From assembly GCF_000237925.1 (NCBI RefSeq), contig NC_031495.1:23004163-23068162 (forward strand): a DNA stretch of 64,000 bases. Reading direction: 5' to 3'. The DNA is from Schistosoma mansoni (Eukaryota > Platyhelminthes > Trematoda > Strigeidida > Schistosomatidae). Positions within the stretch are counted from its first letter, which is position 1. Every line of letters begins with the position of its first letter. Below the pieces are notes generated by a model. The model did not search any database and had not been told where the DNA came from. It saw only the letters and a list, made by a program, of their open reading frames with translations. Made by a program: the position numbers and the translations under genes. This document shows positions 1 to 12,345 of the stretch, in pieces.

Positions 1-39
1 CTATGTAACCTCTTGCTTTTGATATTAGACATATTTTCT

Positions 40-300
40 TCCTAGCCCATATGAGTCCATCAACAAACTATGAAATCAGCCGCTGACTGTCACGATAAGA
101 TGGGTCAGTAAAGATAGTGGTGCGGCATCGATGTAAGATCTTATAGGTTACGCAGCCATATCACGGAAACTCCAAAATTTCGTATTAGGTATATTATTCT
201 TTCAGCATGAAGTGCACTTATGCCGACCTGGATCATGTCTTTGCAATAGTAGCTGTTCGAGTTTGAAACTGTTTGAAAACAAGGTTACGAGAAAAGCTCA
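40..300. repeat. Diverged dispersed repeat, copy 1
   Basis: The stretch around 130-200 (a phrase reading roughly 'atgtaagatcttatagg' followed by a C/A-rich run) recurs in changed form near 805-860, 15425-15490 and 26925-26985. The copies are clearly related by eye but heavily diverged, with no open frame. This is an old interspersed repeat of unknown class. Between 300 and 535 I see nothing recognisable. Confidence 0.45.
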
Positions 301-534
301 AATTATCCAACCTACTATGAACTGGTGTTACAAATATTACCCCTTTAATCAGGCTTCAACCTGGCCTATTTAGTGTTGAACTTTAACTCCAGTTTGTATC
401 CCTCTTTTCGTCGTTCCGCGTTTGGGCTCTGTAAACCATAATATTCAAGGCGTGTTATGGAATTTATCGTCATAAGTATGTAGGAATTTTTCACCATACA
501 AGTAAAATTAAGTTATATACATAAGTAGTAGTAT

Positions 535-935
535 TGGTCCTAACCACACAATTCTCAAAGCTTAACGTGAGATAACTGGAAAAATAGATATTCAACATTT
601 AACACAGAGAGTAGGTCAGCAATGGTGAACGTGGCGACACTCAAAAGTTCAAGAGTATGGCGCGGCTCAGCCATGTGGGCGTGGTCACTCTTGTGTAACC
701 CATACCTTTCCTTACCAAATATATCATTCCATCCCCAGCCGAAATGTGTTCTTCCTAATTGTTAAGTATCATGATGTTAATTGTCAGAATACGATGAGTT
801 GGTGTGAGCAGTGATGTAAGACCTTATAGATTAGGCAATCATATCATGACGAATCTACTACCTTAGGATTAGGTCTATTATTTTAATAGTACTACTAACG
901 TTGTAGACCACAATCTACATATTTCGAAATTTTGA
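535..935 (+). repeat. Diverged repeat, direct match to 26635-27035
   Basis: This block and 26635-27035 run in parallel for about 400 bp: a C/A-rich start, an 'aaaaatagatat' phrase, a 'tggtcactcttgtgta' phrase and then the dispersed-repeat core. Identity is moderate, with many small gaps. It may be untranslated or LTR-like sequence of an old element. No coding frame is visible. The segment 936-1495 shows nothing I can assign. Confidence 0.5.
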
Positions 936-1499
936 TGATATCATGATTCAACTGGATGTTGCCAGTGTACAAGATATTCATATTTTGACCAAACCACGGT
1001 CGGCAACTTGCATGTAACAGGTGGATATTGCATTTCTGACTCCTCTCTCTGGTTGCGTCCTCAATCATTAAAATTCGTAGTAGATTGTTTAGTCACACCC
1101 ATTTTAAATCTGGATTATGCGTATATTTCTTAATTGCACTTACATTTGAAATGCCGTTTGTCACTATGATATAACGTTAGGTTGTTGTAATTCTGTAGGC
1201 GAATATTTATTGGTTTTAGCTTGCGATATATTTTAGTAGTTCATTATCTAAATGATTTACGAACCTCTTGCCTTCCAGGATGTGTCAGGAACGTTTGATG
1301 GCCAGTAAAATTACGAGACGTTGGTGTGAAAACGGGAGTATGTTGTTCATGAGATAGCGTGTCCTTCTTAAAAGAACGGAGTCGGATGTCACACGTTTTT
1401 AGTCAGCTGTTTGGGGATGTTCCTACTGCTTCATTCGAAGCGTCTATCATTTAAGGAAATGGGGAGATAGGGTCCAGATATGTCAATATAGAACCTTAA

Positions 1500-1850
1500 A
1501 TTAGTTTATTCTTTAGCCTGTAGCTGTAAATAATTCCCCAAAATCAATAGCTCTGTAAGTGTTCGACATTGGATGCTGACCACACTAGTTTTAGTGGACT
1601 CGTTCAGCTGAAAGCGCTCGGTCATGCATCCATACCAGATCACGTTACAGAACGGCATGGGAAACATTTCCTACGATTCGATCAGTCACTTCCCGATATA
1701 TTGATAACCCATCAAAAATATCTTCCAACCTCCTCGCTTCTGACCTTTGATTTTAACTGGGTGGGCGCGATTCGATTATAGGTGTTACTGGTAAAGAGTT
1801 ATCAAGCTACAATGGTGGTAGTATCTTCAGTTGTGAGACCGACGTGATCT
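1500..1850 (+). repeat. Repeat with inverted partner at 27560-27910
   Basis: Read on the minus strand, 27560-27910 repeats this block closely, including phrases such as 'ggtgttactggtaa' and 'ccactaaaactagtgtgg'. A short open frame here (about 70 codons) falls inside the repeat, has no family resemblance and is probably not a gene. It lies just upstream of an old gypsy-like gag region and could be that element's 5' terminal region, but I could not find the matching 3' partner. Confidence 0.55.
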
Positions 1851-3255
1851 GGTACACCAAACGATAAACTGTGAGTCTGTTCTTTTTTGGAACTTCATAA
1901 ATCATTGTTTTGCTTTATTTGACTTTTATATATTGTGATATACTTTTTTTTCGAGTTTTCGGATGTATTTTAACTATCTATTTTTCGTTCATTGTAATAC
2001 TTGGTTTTTCACTATGACGGAACAGACACCCAAAGTATTTAAGTTAAAGACTATCCCCCCACCCTCGATTCAGTTAACGCCTTTTTGGCCGAACAATATC
2101 GAAGCCTGGTTCTGCTACGCAGAAGCTGACTTTTGCGGGCACGGCATTACGGACTCACGCACACAGTTCCTCGCGGTTATTAAGGCACTCTCGCGAGAAT
2201 TTAACAGGTACGTCACACCTAGTATGTTTACTAGTGATGTTTCGGAGCCCTACGAAACCTTCAAATGATCGATTCTGAGACGTGGAGATCTAACCGATCG
2301 ACATAGGTTAGACCAACACCTCAATAACATCGACTTGCAACATGGTTTTGCGACAGACGTGGTGCTAAGGATGAGAGAGGTCATCAGCCAGCGAACTTTC
2401 GATGATGGCTTATTCACATAACGTTTCTTGTCCAAACTTCCTCAACAGGTGCAAGCAGTTCTCGTCTCGTTCCAAAACAACGCTGTAGACGAACTGGCTG
2501 CATCTGCTGACCACGTTTTAGAAATCACAAAATCTACTAACGCCGAGGTCTTTTCAGTCAAAAAAACCTCAGACGAACGCGAATGACATTACCGAATTAT
2601 GTCATACACTCACACGATATCTTCGATTTCGTAATGACCATAGACGGTCAAGAACCCCGCGAGGAAGCATTTCACGTAGGCGATCTGTCTCTCGACCACG
2701 AGAGGCGGATAACCCCAACTGGTGCTGGTATCATAACCAGTATGGGAAGTCTTCTAGAAATTTCAGAAAACCCTACAATTATCCGACCTCAAAATCGAAT
2801 GACACGAAAAACAGTTCGGGAAACTTCCCAGCCGGCACGCGTCAACAGCAACTGTAGCCGGCGAACATAGCCGTCTGTTATACGTCACCGATGTGACAAA
2901 GAAATTTCGCCACCTCGTCGACACTTGCGCAGAAGTTAGCGTTCTTCCTGCGAATTCTGACGACAGGCTTCACGAGTCTGTTTTAAGCTTACAGGCGGCG
3001 AACGGAAAACCGATCGCCACATATTGGAAAAGGTACGTCTACCTTAACGTAGGTTTACGCAAACCCATTCACTGGATTTTCGTGGTCGCAGATGTCTCTA
3101 TGTCAATCATTGGTATAGACCTGCTACAATACCACATTCTACTCATCGACACACGCTCACGAAAGTTGATAGACGGAAACACTAAGTTATCTGTTTGCGT
3201 AATTCCTCTTTCTAGTTGCAAATTATCCCCAGTCACAATTAAGCACGCCATAAAC

Positions 3256-3700
3256 CCATTATTATTATTATTATTATTCACAAACATCTTATGTGTACAT
3301 AAGTGTTGTGAAGAAACCATTTCGGGTTTCTTCAAAAATGCAACAATACACAAGTTTCAATAATGTTAGCATCACACTTTTCATGTTTGAGAAAGGAAGG
3401 AAAAGGAAAAATAAAATATTGATAATAGAATAGTAATAATAAATCAGGTTCTGTGTATTTGGCAAGAATTTTGATTTGATTTTGAAGAAGGAAAGGGAGA
3501 AACTAAGGAAATAGAAATAAAGGAGACGCGGATTACGTTAATAGCTTAACACAGAACAAGAATAAACAACTGTGTATGTATCGCAAAATGAATAATAAAA
3601 ATAAAATAAAACAATAAATTAATAGGTAAATAACTTGGTATTGCGGTAAGATATGACGTTAGAATAAGTGTTTGTGCGTGCAGCCATTGTTTGGGGTGAT
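3256..3700. repeat. A-rich insertion headed by (ATT)n inside the old gypsy element
   Basis: Between the protease-like and RT-like parts of the fossil there is a 440-bp stretch with no pol resemblance. It opens with about seven ATT units (3258-3279) and continues in purine-rich AT sequence. Read on the minus strand it would end in an (AAT)n tail, as some non-LTR or SINE-like insertions do. Family unknown; boundaries approximate. Confidence 0.4.
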
Positions 3701-4906
3701 GCTATGAAAGTCTCAACTAAGTGCAAAAGATCAACCGTTACTCGACGAATACTCTGGGATATATCAACTGCAACCGACATTGCCGTGTGTAACCAGCAAT
3801 GTTACACATCACTACAGTGCCACCTGTGCTCTCAAAAGCTCGCCAACCGGCTCCCAAAAAGCTAAGGTTGGCTAAAAACGAATTTGACCACATGATAGAC
3901 TTAGGAATAATTTGACCATCAAGTAGCCCATGGTCATCTCCATTGCACATGGTCCCTAAAAAGGACAGCGATGATTGGCGGCCAACTGGTGATTATCGGC
4001 GTCTGAATGCTAAAACCATTCCCGATCGTTACCCGTTGCCCCACATTCACGATTTGACGGCTACCTTGAAAGGTACAACTGTCTTTTCGAAAATCGACTT
4101 GGTTAAAACTTATAACCAAATACATATGGCTAATGAAGACATTCCTAAAACCGCTATTATAACTCCTTTCGGCCTCTACGAATTCTTACGAATGCCTTTC
4201 TGTTTATGAAATGCGGCTCAAACCTTCCAAAGGTTCATAGACGACGTATTCCGAGGTCTCAACTTCGTATATGCGTATTTTGACGACTGTCTAATAGCAA
4301 GTCTGGACAGAGAATCACATCTCCAGCATCTGGACATTGTTTTCGATCGACTCCAGAGGCATGGCATTACTGTCAACATTCAGAAATGCCAAATCGGAAC
4401 CAACTCCTTAGACTTCTTAGGATACACTACTGATGCCCAAGGCATCCGACCCCTTAGAAACAAAGTGGCGGCCATTCTGAATTACCCAGAACCGACCACG
4501 ATTAAGCAGTTGAGAACTTTTAACGGCCTTGTAAGTTTCTACAGACGGTTCATACCCAAATGCGCATCTCTTATGAAACCGTTAACCGACCAACTTCGTG
4601 AAAATGCAAAAGCAATTAGTCTAGACGACACCGCTCGAAAAGCATTCTCCACAGTTAAGGAACATATCACTAAGGCAACCCTGCTTGGGCATCAAGACAC
4701 TCAAGCGCCCATTAGTATCGCCGTAGACGCATCCGACTCAACAATCGGAGGAGTCTTACAACAATGGGTTAACAACTCGTGGTAACCTTTAGGATTTTTC
4801 TCGAGACGGTCGCTAAACACTGAATCGAGGTACAGCACTTTCGGTAGGGAACTCCTAGCTATCTATTGTGCTGTACGACATTTCCAACATTCCATCGAAG
4901 GAAGAG

Positions 4907-4910
4907 AATT
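4907..4910. repeat. Target-site duplication AATT (left) of young gypsy copy 1
   Basis: AATT directly before the LTR start TGTAACAGC at 4911 and again at 11159-11162 directly after the other LTR end. A 4-bp duplication fits LTR-element integrases. Confidence 0.75.
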
Positions 4911-5177
4911 TGTAACAGCTCAGGTTGGTTGGTTAAGAGTTGACCCCAAACAACCAGGCATATGCTAAAACAGTATTGTTCAAGTATTCATTCACTTCCT
5001 TACCTTTTGTAAGCGTTATATTCCCTACTATCTTATATGGAATGTTGAGAGCCTTTGTTTGTCTGAACAAATAATCCCACGCTCCACTGTGACTGCGCGA
5101 AGATCGAAATAAAGACCTATTCACTACTTCTCTGGTTTCTTCTATCAATAGCACGAGGGTTACCTATAGGCACGAAA
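4911..5177 (+). repeat. 5' LTR of young gypsy copy 1 (267 bp)
   Basis: Matches 10892-11158 except for one base seen by eye, and matches the two LTRs of copy 2 nearly perfectly. It starts with TG and ends in GGCACGAAA. A 73-codon open frame on its minus strand is an LTR coincidence shared by all four LTRs. Confidence 0.9.
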
Positions 5178-5378
5178 GTGGCGAGCCCTTTTTGAACACA
5201 ATTTAACCTCATTTCTGTTATTAATCTTTTTTTTTTTTTACTTAATCGTAAAAGTAGACCGGATTATCCGTAAACTAAGTTGAGTATATAACTAGTTTAT
5301 TCCGTATTATCTTAAGTTATTCGTGTTATAGTAACCATTTTTCGTGCTAACTTTATTGCTATATTTGTCACATACCTC

Positions 5379-6224
5379 ATGTCAGACTCAATAGAAACCC
5401 ATAATCTGGAGGATTTGTCACCAGTGGTGATAGATACTGTTATAACTACGAAATCCCTACTTCCAGAATTTGATCGTAGTGATCCTGAGTTGTGGTTTGC
5501 TCAACTAGAGCATTATTTCACAAGACACAATATCAAATCTGAAGGGATTCGCTATAGAGACTTGTGTTCTATCCTTCCTCCTTCAGTTGCCAAAGAAGTC
5601 CGTGACTTGATTTTAGATCCACCATCACCACAACCATACACCATCTTAAGACGAGAGATAATAAACCGTTTATCATTATCAGATAGTCAAAGAATCCAAA
5701 GACTTTTTCAAGGTGAAACACTAGGTGATCGGTCGCCGTCACAGTTTTTGCGTCACCTCCAAGTGTTAATGGGTGATAACACGGTGGGTGAAGCAGTCCT
5801 AAAACAAGGATGGATACAAGCTCTCCCATGCTACGTCCAACACTGTTTGGATGCACAAGATCCTGAAACCTCATTATCTCATTTAGCGCGTATAGCCGAT
5901 AGAATAATGGAGAGAGGTCCTCCAACTGGACCAGGCACAATAAATCACACACAAAAAGTAGAATCAGCAAAAGACCCCGTCATAGAAGGACTCATTGCGA
6001 GTGTTAAGAGTCTCACTGAGGCTGTCACCAGGATGCAAATGGGTCATAGAAACAGGAGCAGGTCACCACAACGACCACGATCCAAGTCACAAAACAGGTC
6101 ACAAATGTCCAGACAACCTGGGCAGTTTTGTTGGTACCACTGGAAGTTTGGTGTCAACTCAACCAAGTGCATGCAACCATGCGCCTGGCCTAAGCATAAT
6201 TCTAAGACAGCGGGAAACGAGTAA
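5379..6224 (+). CDS. Gag-like protein of young gypsy copy 1
   Basis: A frame of about 281 codons placed 200 bp after the 5' LTR. The N-terminal two thirds look like the helical capsid-type region of Ty3/gypsy Gag. The C-terminal part is Arg/Ser rich (around residues 225-245) and is followed by a Cys/His knuckle (near residues 250-268) of the unusual CHCC kind known in the CsRn1 clade. In the family this protein forms the intracellular particle that packages element RNA. The pol region follows closely, a compact arrangement usual for these elements. The same frame exists in copy 2 with few changes. Confidence 0.85.
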   Translation: MSDSIETHNLEDLSPVVIDTVITTKSLLPEFDRSDPELWFAQLEHYFTRHNIKSEGIRYRDLCSILPPSVAKEVRDLILDPPSPQPYTILRREIINRLSLSDSQRIQRLFQGETLGDRSPSQFLRHLQVLMGDNTVGEAVLKQGWIQALPCYVQHCLDAQDPETSLSHLARIADRIMERGPPTGPGTINHTQKVESAKDPVIEGLIASVKSLTEAVTRMQMGHRNRSRSPQRPRSKSQNRSQMSRQPGQFCWYHWKFGVNSTKCMQPCAWPKHNSKTAGNE

Positions 6225-6271
6225 CCCCTCCCCAGGTCGCGACGACTGAGGAGGGGCGCCAAAACAGTCGC

Positions 6272-9200
6272 TTGTTTTATGTTAGAGACAGAAACTCTGG
6301 CTTGAATTTCTTGGTGGATACTGGCGCTGCTCTTAGCATCATCCCTCAAAATAAAACTGAGATTAGTCGAGAAACATCATCAATTACACTTCAAGCTGCA
6401 AATAAAACTAAAATTGCGACATTTGGGCAGAAAAACTTAACCCTAGATTTGGGGTTCAGGAGGCAATTCCCTTGGGTTTTCACGGTAGCCGACTTAGATC
6501 TGGCAATACTGGGGATGGACTTTCTAGAGAGATACGAATTTCTAGTTGACACCAAGAGACGGCGATTAACACTAAAAGAAACTTCGTATTACACAAAAGG
6601 CAAAGAAAGTCACATCAGCTCTCTTAACTTGATTCAAACTCCTCCAGTAACAACAGCGAAATTCCAAGATATACTCGCGGAATTTCCAAACTTAACTAAA
6701 CCAAACCCACAGCCTTCTAAAGACAAACTAAAAGTAAGTCACACTATCAAAACCGAAGGTGCACCGGTTTTTGCAAAACCCAGGAGACTAGCACCAGATA
6801 AGCTCAAAATCGCTAGGGCCGAGTTTGATTATATGCTACAACTGGGTATTATCCGTCCCTCTGATAGCCAATGGGCATCCCCTTTGCATATGGTCCCAAA
6901 GAAAAATGAAGGTGACTGGCGACCGTGCGGGGATTACAGAGCCCTCAACCGTCAAACCGTACCAGATAGGTACCCAATACCGCATATCCAAGATTTCACA
7001 AACGGTTTACAGGGTATGAACATATTCACTAAAATTGACTTAGTCAGGGCATATCACAATATCCCAGTGGCGGATGAAGATATCCCCAAGACAGCTATTT
7101 TAACACCCTTTGGCTTATTCGAGTTTGTACGCATGCCATTCGGCCTGAGAAATGCGGCACAGACATTTCAAAGATTCATAGACAATCTACTTCGAGATAT
7201 GCCATTTGCGCAGGGGTATATAGACGACTTGTTAATTGCCAGCCCCGATTTGCAATCACACGAACAGCATGTAAAAACAGTGTTAAAAAGACTGGATGAA
7301 CATGGAATAAACATACATCAAAGTAAGTGTGTTTTCGGTGTTCAAACTTTAGAATTTCTCGGTCACACAATAAGCCCAGAAGGGATTAAACCGATCAAAA
7401 AAGAAGTAGACACCATTAAACAATATCCCATACCTAGTTCTCTAACACAACTGAGAAGTTTTCTAGGTCTAATTAACTTTTATCGCAGATTCATACCAGG
7501 TTGTGCACAATTAATGCAACCTTTGACAGATTCACTAAAAGGAAAACCAAAAGAATTCAAACTGTCTTCTGACGCTGTCGAAGCTATTAAACAGCTTAAA
7601 GATAAACTAGCTCAAGCAACTACGTTGATGTATCCGAATTCTCTTTCCCCACTTGCTTTGATGGTGGATGCTTCTGATAAAGCAGTAGGCGGTACCCTTA
7701 ACCAACTGGTTAAAAACGCCTGGAAACCAATTGCTTTCTCAAAAAGACTCGCTCCAGCAGAGACAAGGTATTCTACCTTCGGGCGAGAACTTGCAATCTA
7801 CCTAACTATTAAACACTTCCGACACATGTTAGAAGGCAGGGAATTTATAGTCTTTACGGATCACAAACCACTAACGAATGCACTAAAAGCAAGAGCTGAT
7901 AAATACTCACCTCGAGAAGTCCGACACCTTGACTATATATCACAGTTCACAAGCGATATCCGACATGTCAAAGGTCAGGACAATCAGGCGGCAGATGCTT
8001 TATCTAGGCTAGAAATAAACGTGCTACAGCAGTCTACAGTAAACTTCGAGACGTTGAGAAACGAACAAGAGCAGGATCTAGAATTACAAAACCTGCTTAA
8101 AACAAACAATTCAAGTCTTAATTTAAAACAGTTCCCATCACCTGTCGATGGTATTCTAATCTACTGTGACACGACCAAGGCAATGCCGCGACCTTTCGTT
8201 CCCAAAAGTATGCGAAAGTTGATATATAATAACTTTCATTCTTTGTCTCATCCTGGCGCAAAAGCTTCAACAAAACTAATCAATGCCAGATATATATGGC
8301 CGAATTTACAGAAGAATGTACACAAATGGGTTAGAGAGTGTTCAGCATGTCAACAATCAAAGATAAATCGTCACACAAATTCACCCATAGGTGTTTTCTC
8401 GCAACCAGATGCACGTTTTGCCCATGTGCATATCGACTTGGTAGGTCCTTTACCACGTTCAAACGGTTTTAATTATCTTTTTACATGCATAGATCGATTT
8501 ACCAGATTCCCTATAGCCATCCCGATAGCGGACATCACAGCGGAAACAGTAGCCAAAGTTTTCATGCAGAACTGGGTAACCATTTTTGGTACACCTATAA
8601 CAATAACGACGGATAGAGGAGCGCAATTCGAATCCGAACTATTTAATAACTTGGCTAAACTTCTAGGCTCCAATAGGATACGCTGCACTGCATATCATCC
8701 TCAGGCTAATGGGATGGTAGAACGTTTTCACCGTCAGCTAAAAACCGCTCTTATATCTCACTCAAACCCCAATCAGTGGACAGAATTCCTACCGTTAGTT
8801 ATGTTGGGAATACGAACATCTGTCAAAACTGACGCACAGTGTTCAGCTGCGGAACTGGTTTTCGGAACAACTCTGAGACTACCAGGTGAATTTATTAACC
8901 CTAATACTAACAGTCAAAAACTTAATATAGAAAATTATGTAGATCAACTACGAGATCACATGTCTAAACTTAAGCCGATTAATACTCGTGAACAATCGCG
9001 CGCCGTATATATACCTAAAGACCTAAGCAATTGCACGCACGTATGGATAAGATGTGACAAAATAAAAGCACCACTCAGCCCTCCATTTGAAGGTCCTTTC
9101 AAAGTCGTCTCAAGAAAATCTAAATATTTCGTGATAGAAAAACATGGAAACATCGACACAGTAAGTATTGATAGGCTAAAGCCGGCTTATCTAGATCATG

Positions 9201-9307
9201 AACCACCATACGTGTTGTTAGATCGTTTAACTGACAAATCCATTACGGAATCAAAATATAAAGATGATAAATCTTTACAAAACGGTTCGCTGGGCACATC
9301 CGATTAG
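6272..9307 (+). CDS. Pol polyprotein region of young gypsy copy 1 (protease, RT, RNase H, integrase)
   Basis: A long frame of about 1,011 codons. Parts in order: an aspartic protease (DTGA near residue 16), reverse transcriptase (palm motif YIDD near residue 315), RNase H (TDHK near 530), an integrase zinc finger (HH-CC around 650-700) and an integrase core with its acidic residues (about 720-840). In the family these copy the element RNA into DNA and insert it. Order RT-RNase H-integrase is Ty3/gypsy type. Closest relatives by look are trematode CsRn1/Boudicca elements. Confidence 0.9.
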   Translation: MFYVRDRNSGLNFLVDTGAALSIIPQNKTEISRETSSITLQAANKTKIATFGQKNLTLDLGFRRQFPWVFTVADLDLAILGMDFLERYEFLVDTKRRRLTLKETSYYTKGKESHISSLNLIQTPPVTTAKFQDILAEFPNLTKPNPQPSKDKLKVSHTIKTEGAPVFAKPRRLAPDKLKIARAEFDYMLQLGIIRPSDSQWASPLHMVPKKNEGDWRPCGDYRALNRQTVPDRYPIPHIQDFTNGLQGMNIFTKIDLVRAYHNIPVADEDIPKTAILTPFGLFEFVRMPFGLRNAAQTFQRFIDNLLRDMPFAQGYIDDLLIASPDLQSHEQHVKTVLKRLDEHGINIHQSKCVFGVQTLEFLGHTISPEGIKPIKKEVDTIKQYPIPSSLTQLRSFLGLINFYRRFIPGCAQLMQPLTDSLKGKPKEFKLSSDAVEAIKQLKDKLAQATTLMYPNSLSPLALMVDASDKAVGGTLNQLVKNAWKPIAFSKRLAPAETRYSTFGRELAIYLTIKHFRHMLEGREFIVFTDHKPLTNALKARADKYSPREVRHLDYISQFTSDIRHVKGQDNQAADALSRLEINVLQQSTVNFETLRNEQEQDLELQNLLKTNNSSLNLKQFPSPVDGILIYCDTTKAMPRPFVPKSMRKLIYNNFHSLSHPGAKASTKLINARYIWPNLQKNVHKWVRECSACQQSKINRHTNSPIGVFSQPDARFAHVHIDLVGPLPRSNGFNYLFTCIDRFTRFPIAIPIADITAETVAKVFMQNWVTIFGTPITITTDRGAQFESELFNNLAKLLGSNRIRCTAYHPQANGMVERFHRQLKTALISHSNPNQWTEFLPLVMLGIRTSVKTDAQCSAAELVFGTTLRLPGEFINPNTNSQKLNIENYVDQLRDHMSKLKPINTREQSRAVYIPKDLSNCTHVWIRCDKIKAPLSPPFEGPFKVVSRKSKYFVIEKHGNIDTVSIDRLKPAYLDHEPPYVLLDRLTDKSITESKYKDDKSLQNGSLGTSD

Positions 9308-10891
9308 TCAGTCAAGGATGTTGACAGTTTCGACTGCAGGATAAATCTAACCACGTAGCTAATCAGACCCTGCATCTACTTAAAAATAATTTTTTTTCTT
9401 CATTCCGCCTCACATACAACTCCCCAGAACTTTTACCTTTGATATATAAGTGTTATGTTAAATATTTTTTTTAAATACTGGACACATAAGCTAGGTATTC
9501 CGAAACGATGGCTGAGGATTTTATTCAAACTCGTACAACTTACACTGGCAAATACAACGAATTCAAAAAGCAACCCAGGCGAGTTTTATAATTTCTTTTT
9601 CTGGTTAATTAACTATACTGGCTATACATATATACCATATGAACTAATTCTAAAAGTTTTCGGTCGAAGATATGTTTAGTAGCTTGATACAATTACTATG
9701 GTCAAGTACTTATTAAAGTTCTCATCATTTTTTTTTAAACTTCTGACATTTAAGAATCAATAACCGTGAAGATATGGTACAGTACGTTACTGTAAGGATA
9801 CTATCTTAGCCGCGTTGATTCCACATACCTAATTTTAAACACAACGTATAAAAGAACTGTTAAGTAATCATAACATTGAACTGACGATATGACTATCGTA
9901 GCTATGTTAACGTTAAACCAATTATTATTAGTGGCCCATACAAAACCCTGGAACTTAACACTAGCGTTATAAAAAAGACATGTTATGTCAATAGCTTATA
10001 TATATACTTTTTTTCTCGGTTTAATAATAACGTAAAAAGAGTATTTGACACAACTGTACTTGATCCGCATACTCAACACAATTTTTTTGCTTCTTAACCG
10101 TATATTCGTTTCCGTTTTGTGGGTTACTCTGATGCACCCTTGGTTACGCACCTAGTTGTAAAAAGCGGTCATCACTGGCTCAAGGTCATGCACTTGATCG
10201 ATTTTGTTAAAGAGCCCAACTTCTAGCAAGTTCACCCTTTTACATATACGCATTACAAAAGAGTTTTTTTTGTTGCTGTTTTCATGGTTATTCGTGCACA
10301 AGATATCTACACTATGTTTATTCCCTTCCAGAATACCAATCCGTTCTGGAGGCCAAGCACTTACATGAACGGAACAATTATCAATTGCATTTATGTATTT
10401 CCATTTTGTATCTTATTATTTTAGGCAGGCAGTGGAGCAGTTCTTCAGGTTTGCTTGATTTTCACCATTACCTTTGAAGTAGACTCTTCTTTACTTTTTA
10501 CTTGAGGGCGACTCAAGAGGCAGGTGAGTAAACACCTGATAGCCGGTCTGAGCATGGAAAAATCGTACCTCACCAACATGGTGTTGGGTAGCCCGCTCGC
10601 GGCACTTCCTCAGATATTCTTATTCCACATTCTCACACTTTCTCTTGAAAGCACGCAGCAAACCGTCAGCGATAGTTGTAGAAAAGATCACATGCTACAA
10701 AGATGACAAGCTGGTAAATGAAGAGACATCCATGGACTATCATTGAAAGCGTTAGTCGTAACTGATTGTAAGTCAAATAGTGAGCGAGTTGATAATTTCG
10801 CCTTGGGATGAGAAATAGAACGAAGGTGTTATCGATAGATAGGTTAATCGAACCGACGTTCCTACGGAAGTCGATTCTAGGGGGAAGCTAA
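9308..10891 (+). other. Non-coding stretch between pol and 3' LTR, copy 1
   Basis: About 1.6 kb, AT rich, with short open frames only (60-79 codons near 9455 and 10524). The frames are also present in copy 2, but the copies are so alike throughout that this says nothing about coding. I recognise no domain. The last bases before the LTR are purine rich and serve as a polypurine-tract candidate. Confidence 0.6.
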
Positions 10892-11158
10892 TGTAACAGC
10901 TCAGGTTGGTTGGTTAAGAGTTGACCCCAAATAACCAGGCATATGCTAAAACAGTATTGTTCAAGTATTCATTCACTTCCTTACCTTTTGTAAGCGTTAT
11001 ATTCCCTACTATCTTATATGGAATGTTGAGAGCCTTTGTTTGTCTGAACAAATAATCCCACGCTCCACTGTGACTGCGCGAAGATCGAAATAAAGACCTA
11101 TTCACTACTTCTCTGGTTTCTTCTATCAATAGCACGAGGGTTACCTATAGGCACGAAA
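10892..11158 (+). repeat. 3' LTR of young gypsy copy 1 (267 bp)
   Basis: Partner of the LTR at 4911-5177, one difference seen. Followed at once by AATT (11159-11162) and the resumed RNase H region of the older element. Confidence 0.9.
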
Positions 11159-12345
11159 AATTCACGCTTTTTATCGATCACAAACCTCTTACCTTCTTTT
11201 TAAGCTCGTCCTCAGACAAGCGCTCACCTCGAGAGTTTCGACGACTGTACTACATTTTGCAGTTTACTTCAGATATACAACACATTTCTGGAGCAAACAA
11301 TGTAGTCGCAGACGCCTTGTCTCGTATAAGTTCTTTGAACAGTTTCCAAGGAATCGACCTTCTTAAACTCGCTCAGCTTCAAAAAGAAGACACTGATCTT
11401 CAGCACGAGTTATCCTCGACAACTCTAAAACTGCATATTAAACAGATGGAAACAGGTAAGGAAACCTTACTATGTGACACATCTACAGGTAGGGATCGCC
11501 CAATCGTACCAAAATATCGTCGACGCAACGTCTTCAATACGTCGCACAATCTTTCTTATCCGGGTGTTCGTGCAACAATCAAGCTCATAGTAGAACGGTT
11601 TTGCTGTCCTGGTATGAATAAAGACGTGAGGGAGTGGGCACGCTCCTGTGTAAGCTGCCAGAAATCTAAGGTCATTAGATACAACAAATGTCCATTGGGC
11701 TCTTTCAAAACCCCTGATGCTCGTTTCGACCACATTCATCTGGATTTGGTAGGACCCTTACCAGATTCGAATGGATACTCTTATCTCTTAACCTGTGTAG
11801 ACCGTTTCACTCGATGGCCAGAAGCAGTACCTATCAAGGACATTACTGCTGAAACAGTGGCTCGCGCCTTCATCGAACGATAGGTAGCAAATTTCGGCTA
11901 CCCTTCAACCATCACTACAGACCGCGGACGCGAGTTCGAATTTGAACCTTTCCGTTGTCTAACCACACCATTAGGAATCATTCGTTTCCGAACGACCGCC
12001 TACCACCCACAAGCAAATGGGTTGGTAGAACGTTTTCGCCGACAACTAAAAGCTTCTCTATCAGCTACAAACGTTTCACAGTGGACAGACATTCCTCCAC
12101 TCGTCTTACTAGGTATCCGCAATGCAGTGAAAGCTGATATTGGACACACTGCATCTCAACTCGTTTATGGAACAACGCTCCGACTCCCAGGAGAATTCGC
12201 GGATCCTTCGGTTTCTTCATTGAACATGGATCTAAACTCTTACACGAGCAGGCTTACAAACGAAATGCGTTCAGTTAAACCCGCTTACACTCGACCGCAA
12301 TCAACTGATGGGATTACGTCTACTGTTATAGTGCAAAGATAAATG

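Larger units (their letters stand above)
4911..11158 (+). mobile_element. Young Ty3/gypsy LTR retrotransposon, Boudicca/CsRn1-like, copy 1 (looks nearly whole)
   Basis: A 6,248-bp element with 267-bp LTRs (4911-5177 and 10892-11158), inserted in the RNase H part of the older element with a 4-bp duplication. A TGG-initial primer-binding-like site follows the 5' LTR, and a purine-rich tract (near 10881) precedes the 3' LTR. It has a gag frame, a long pol frame and a 1.6-kb non-coding stretch before the 3' LTR. The LTRs differ at one position by eye, so insertion is recent. The gag zinc knuckle and pol order (protease, RT, RNase H, integrase) place it with CsRn1-clade elements known from trematodes. 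It appears whole in outline. Confidence 0.9.
1960..12345 (+). mobile_element. Old Ty3/gypsy LTR element, broken, split by a younger one
   Basis: A fossil of the Ty3/gypsy (CsRn1/Boudicca-like) group. A gag-like region (about 1960-2870), an aspartic-protease-like region (about 2880-3190) and reverse transcriptase to RNase H (about 3800-4906) lie left of the younger insertion. The rest of RNase H and the integrase (11163-12345) lie right of it. The RT has the expected palm-domain resemblance to the young copy, and the integrase region shows its zinc-binding and core segments. It is clearly dead, with many breaks. A further A-rich non-coding piece of roughly 440 bp starting with an (ATT)n run near 3258 appears to be inserted between protease and RT. 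Terminal repeats were not identified. Much older than the intact copies here. Confidence 0.8.

Noticed and set aside
4933-5154. 73-codon open frame found four times (4933, 10914, 20348, 26362)
   Set aside because: It is the minus strand of the 267-bp gypsy LTR. It recurs because the LTRs are nearly identical, not because it is a gene.
9455-10706. Small frames in the gypsy 3' region as extra genes
   Set aside because: They are shared by two young copies that are alike everywhere, so sharing is no evidence of coding; no domain recognised.
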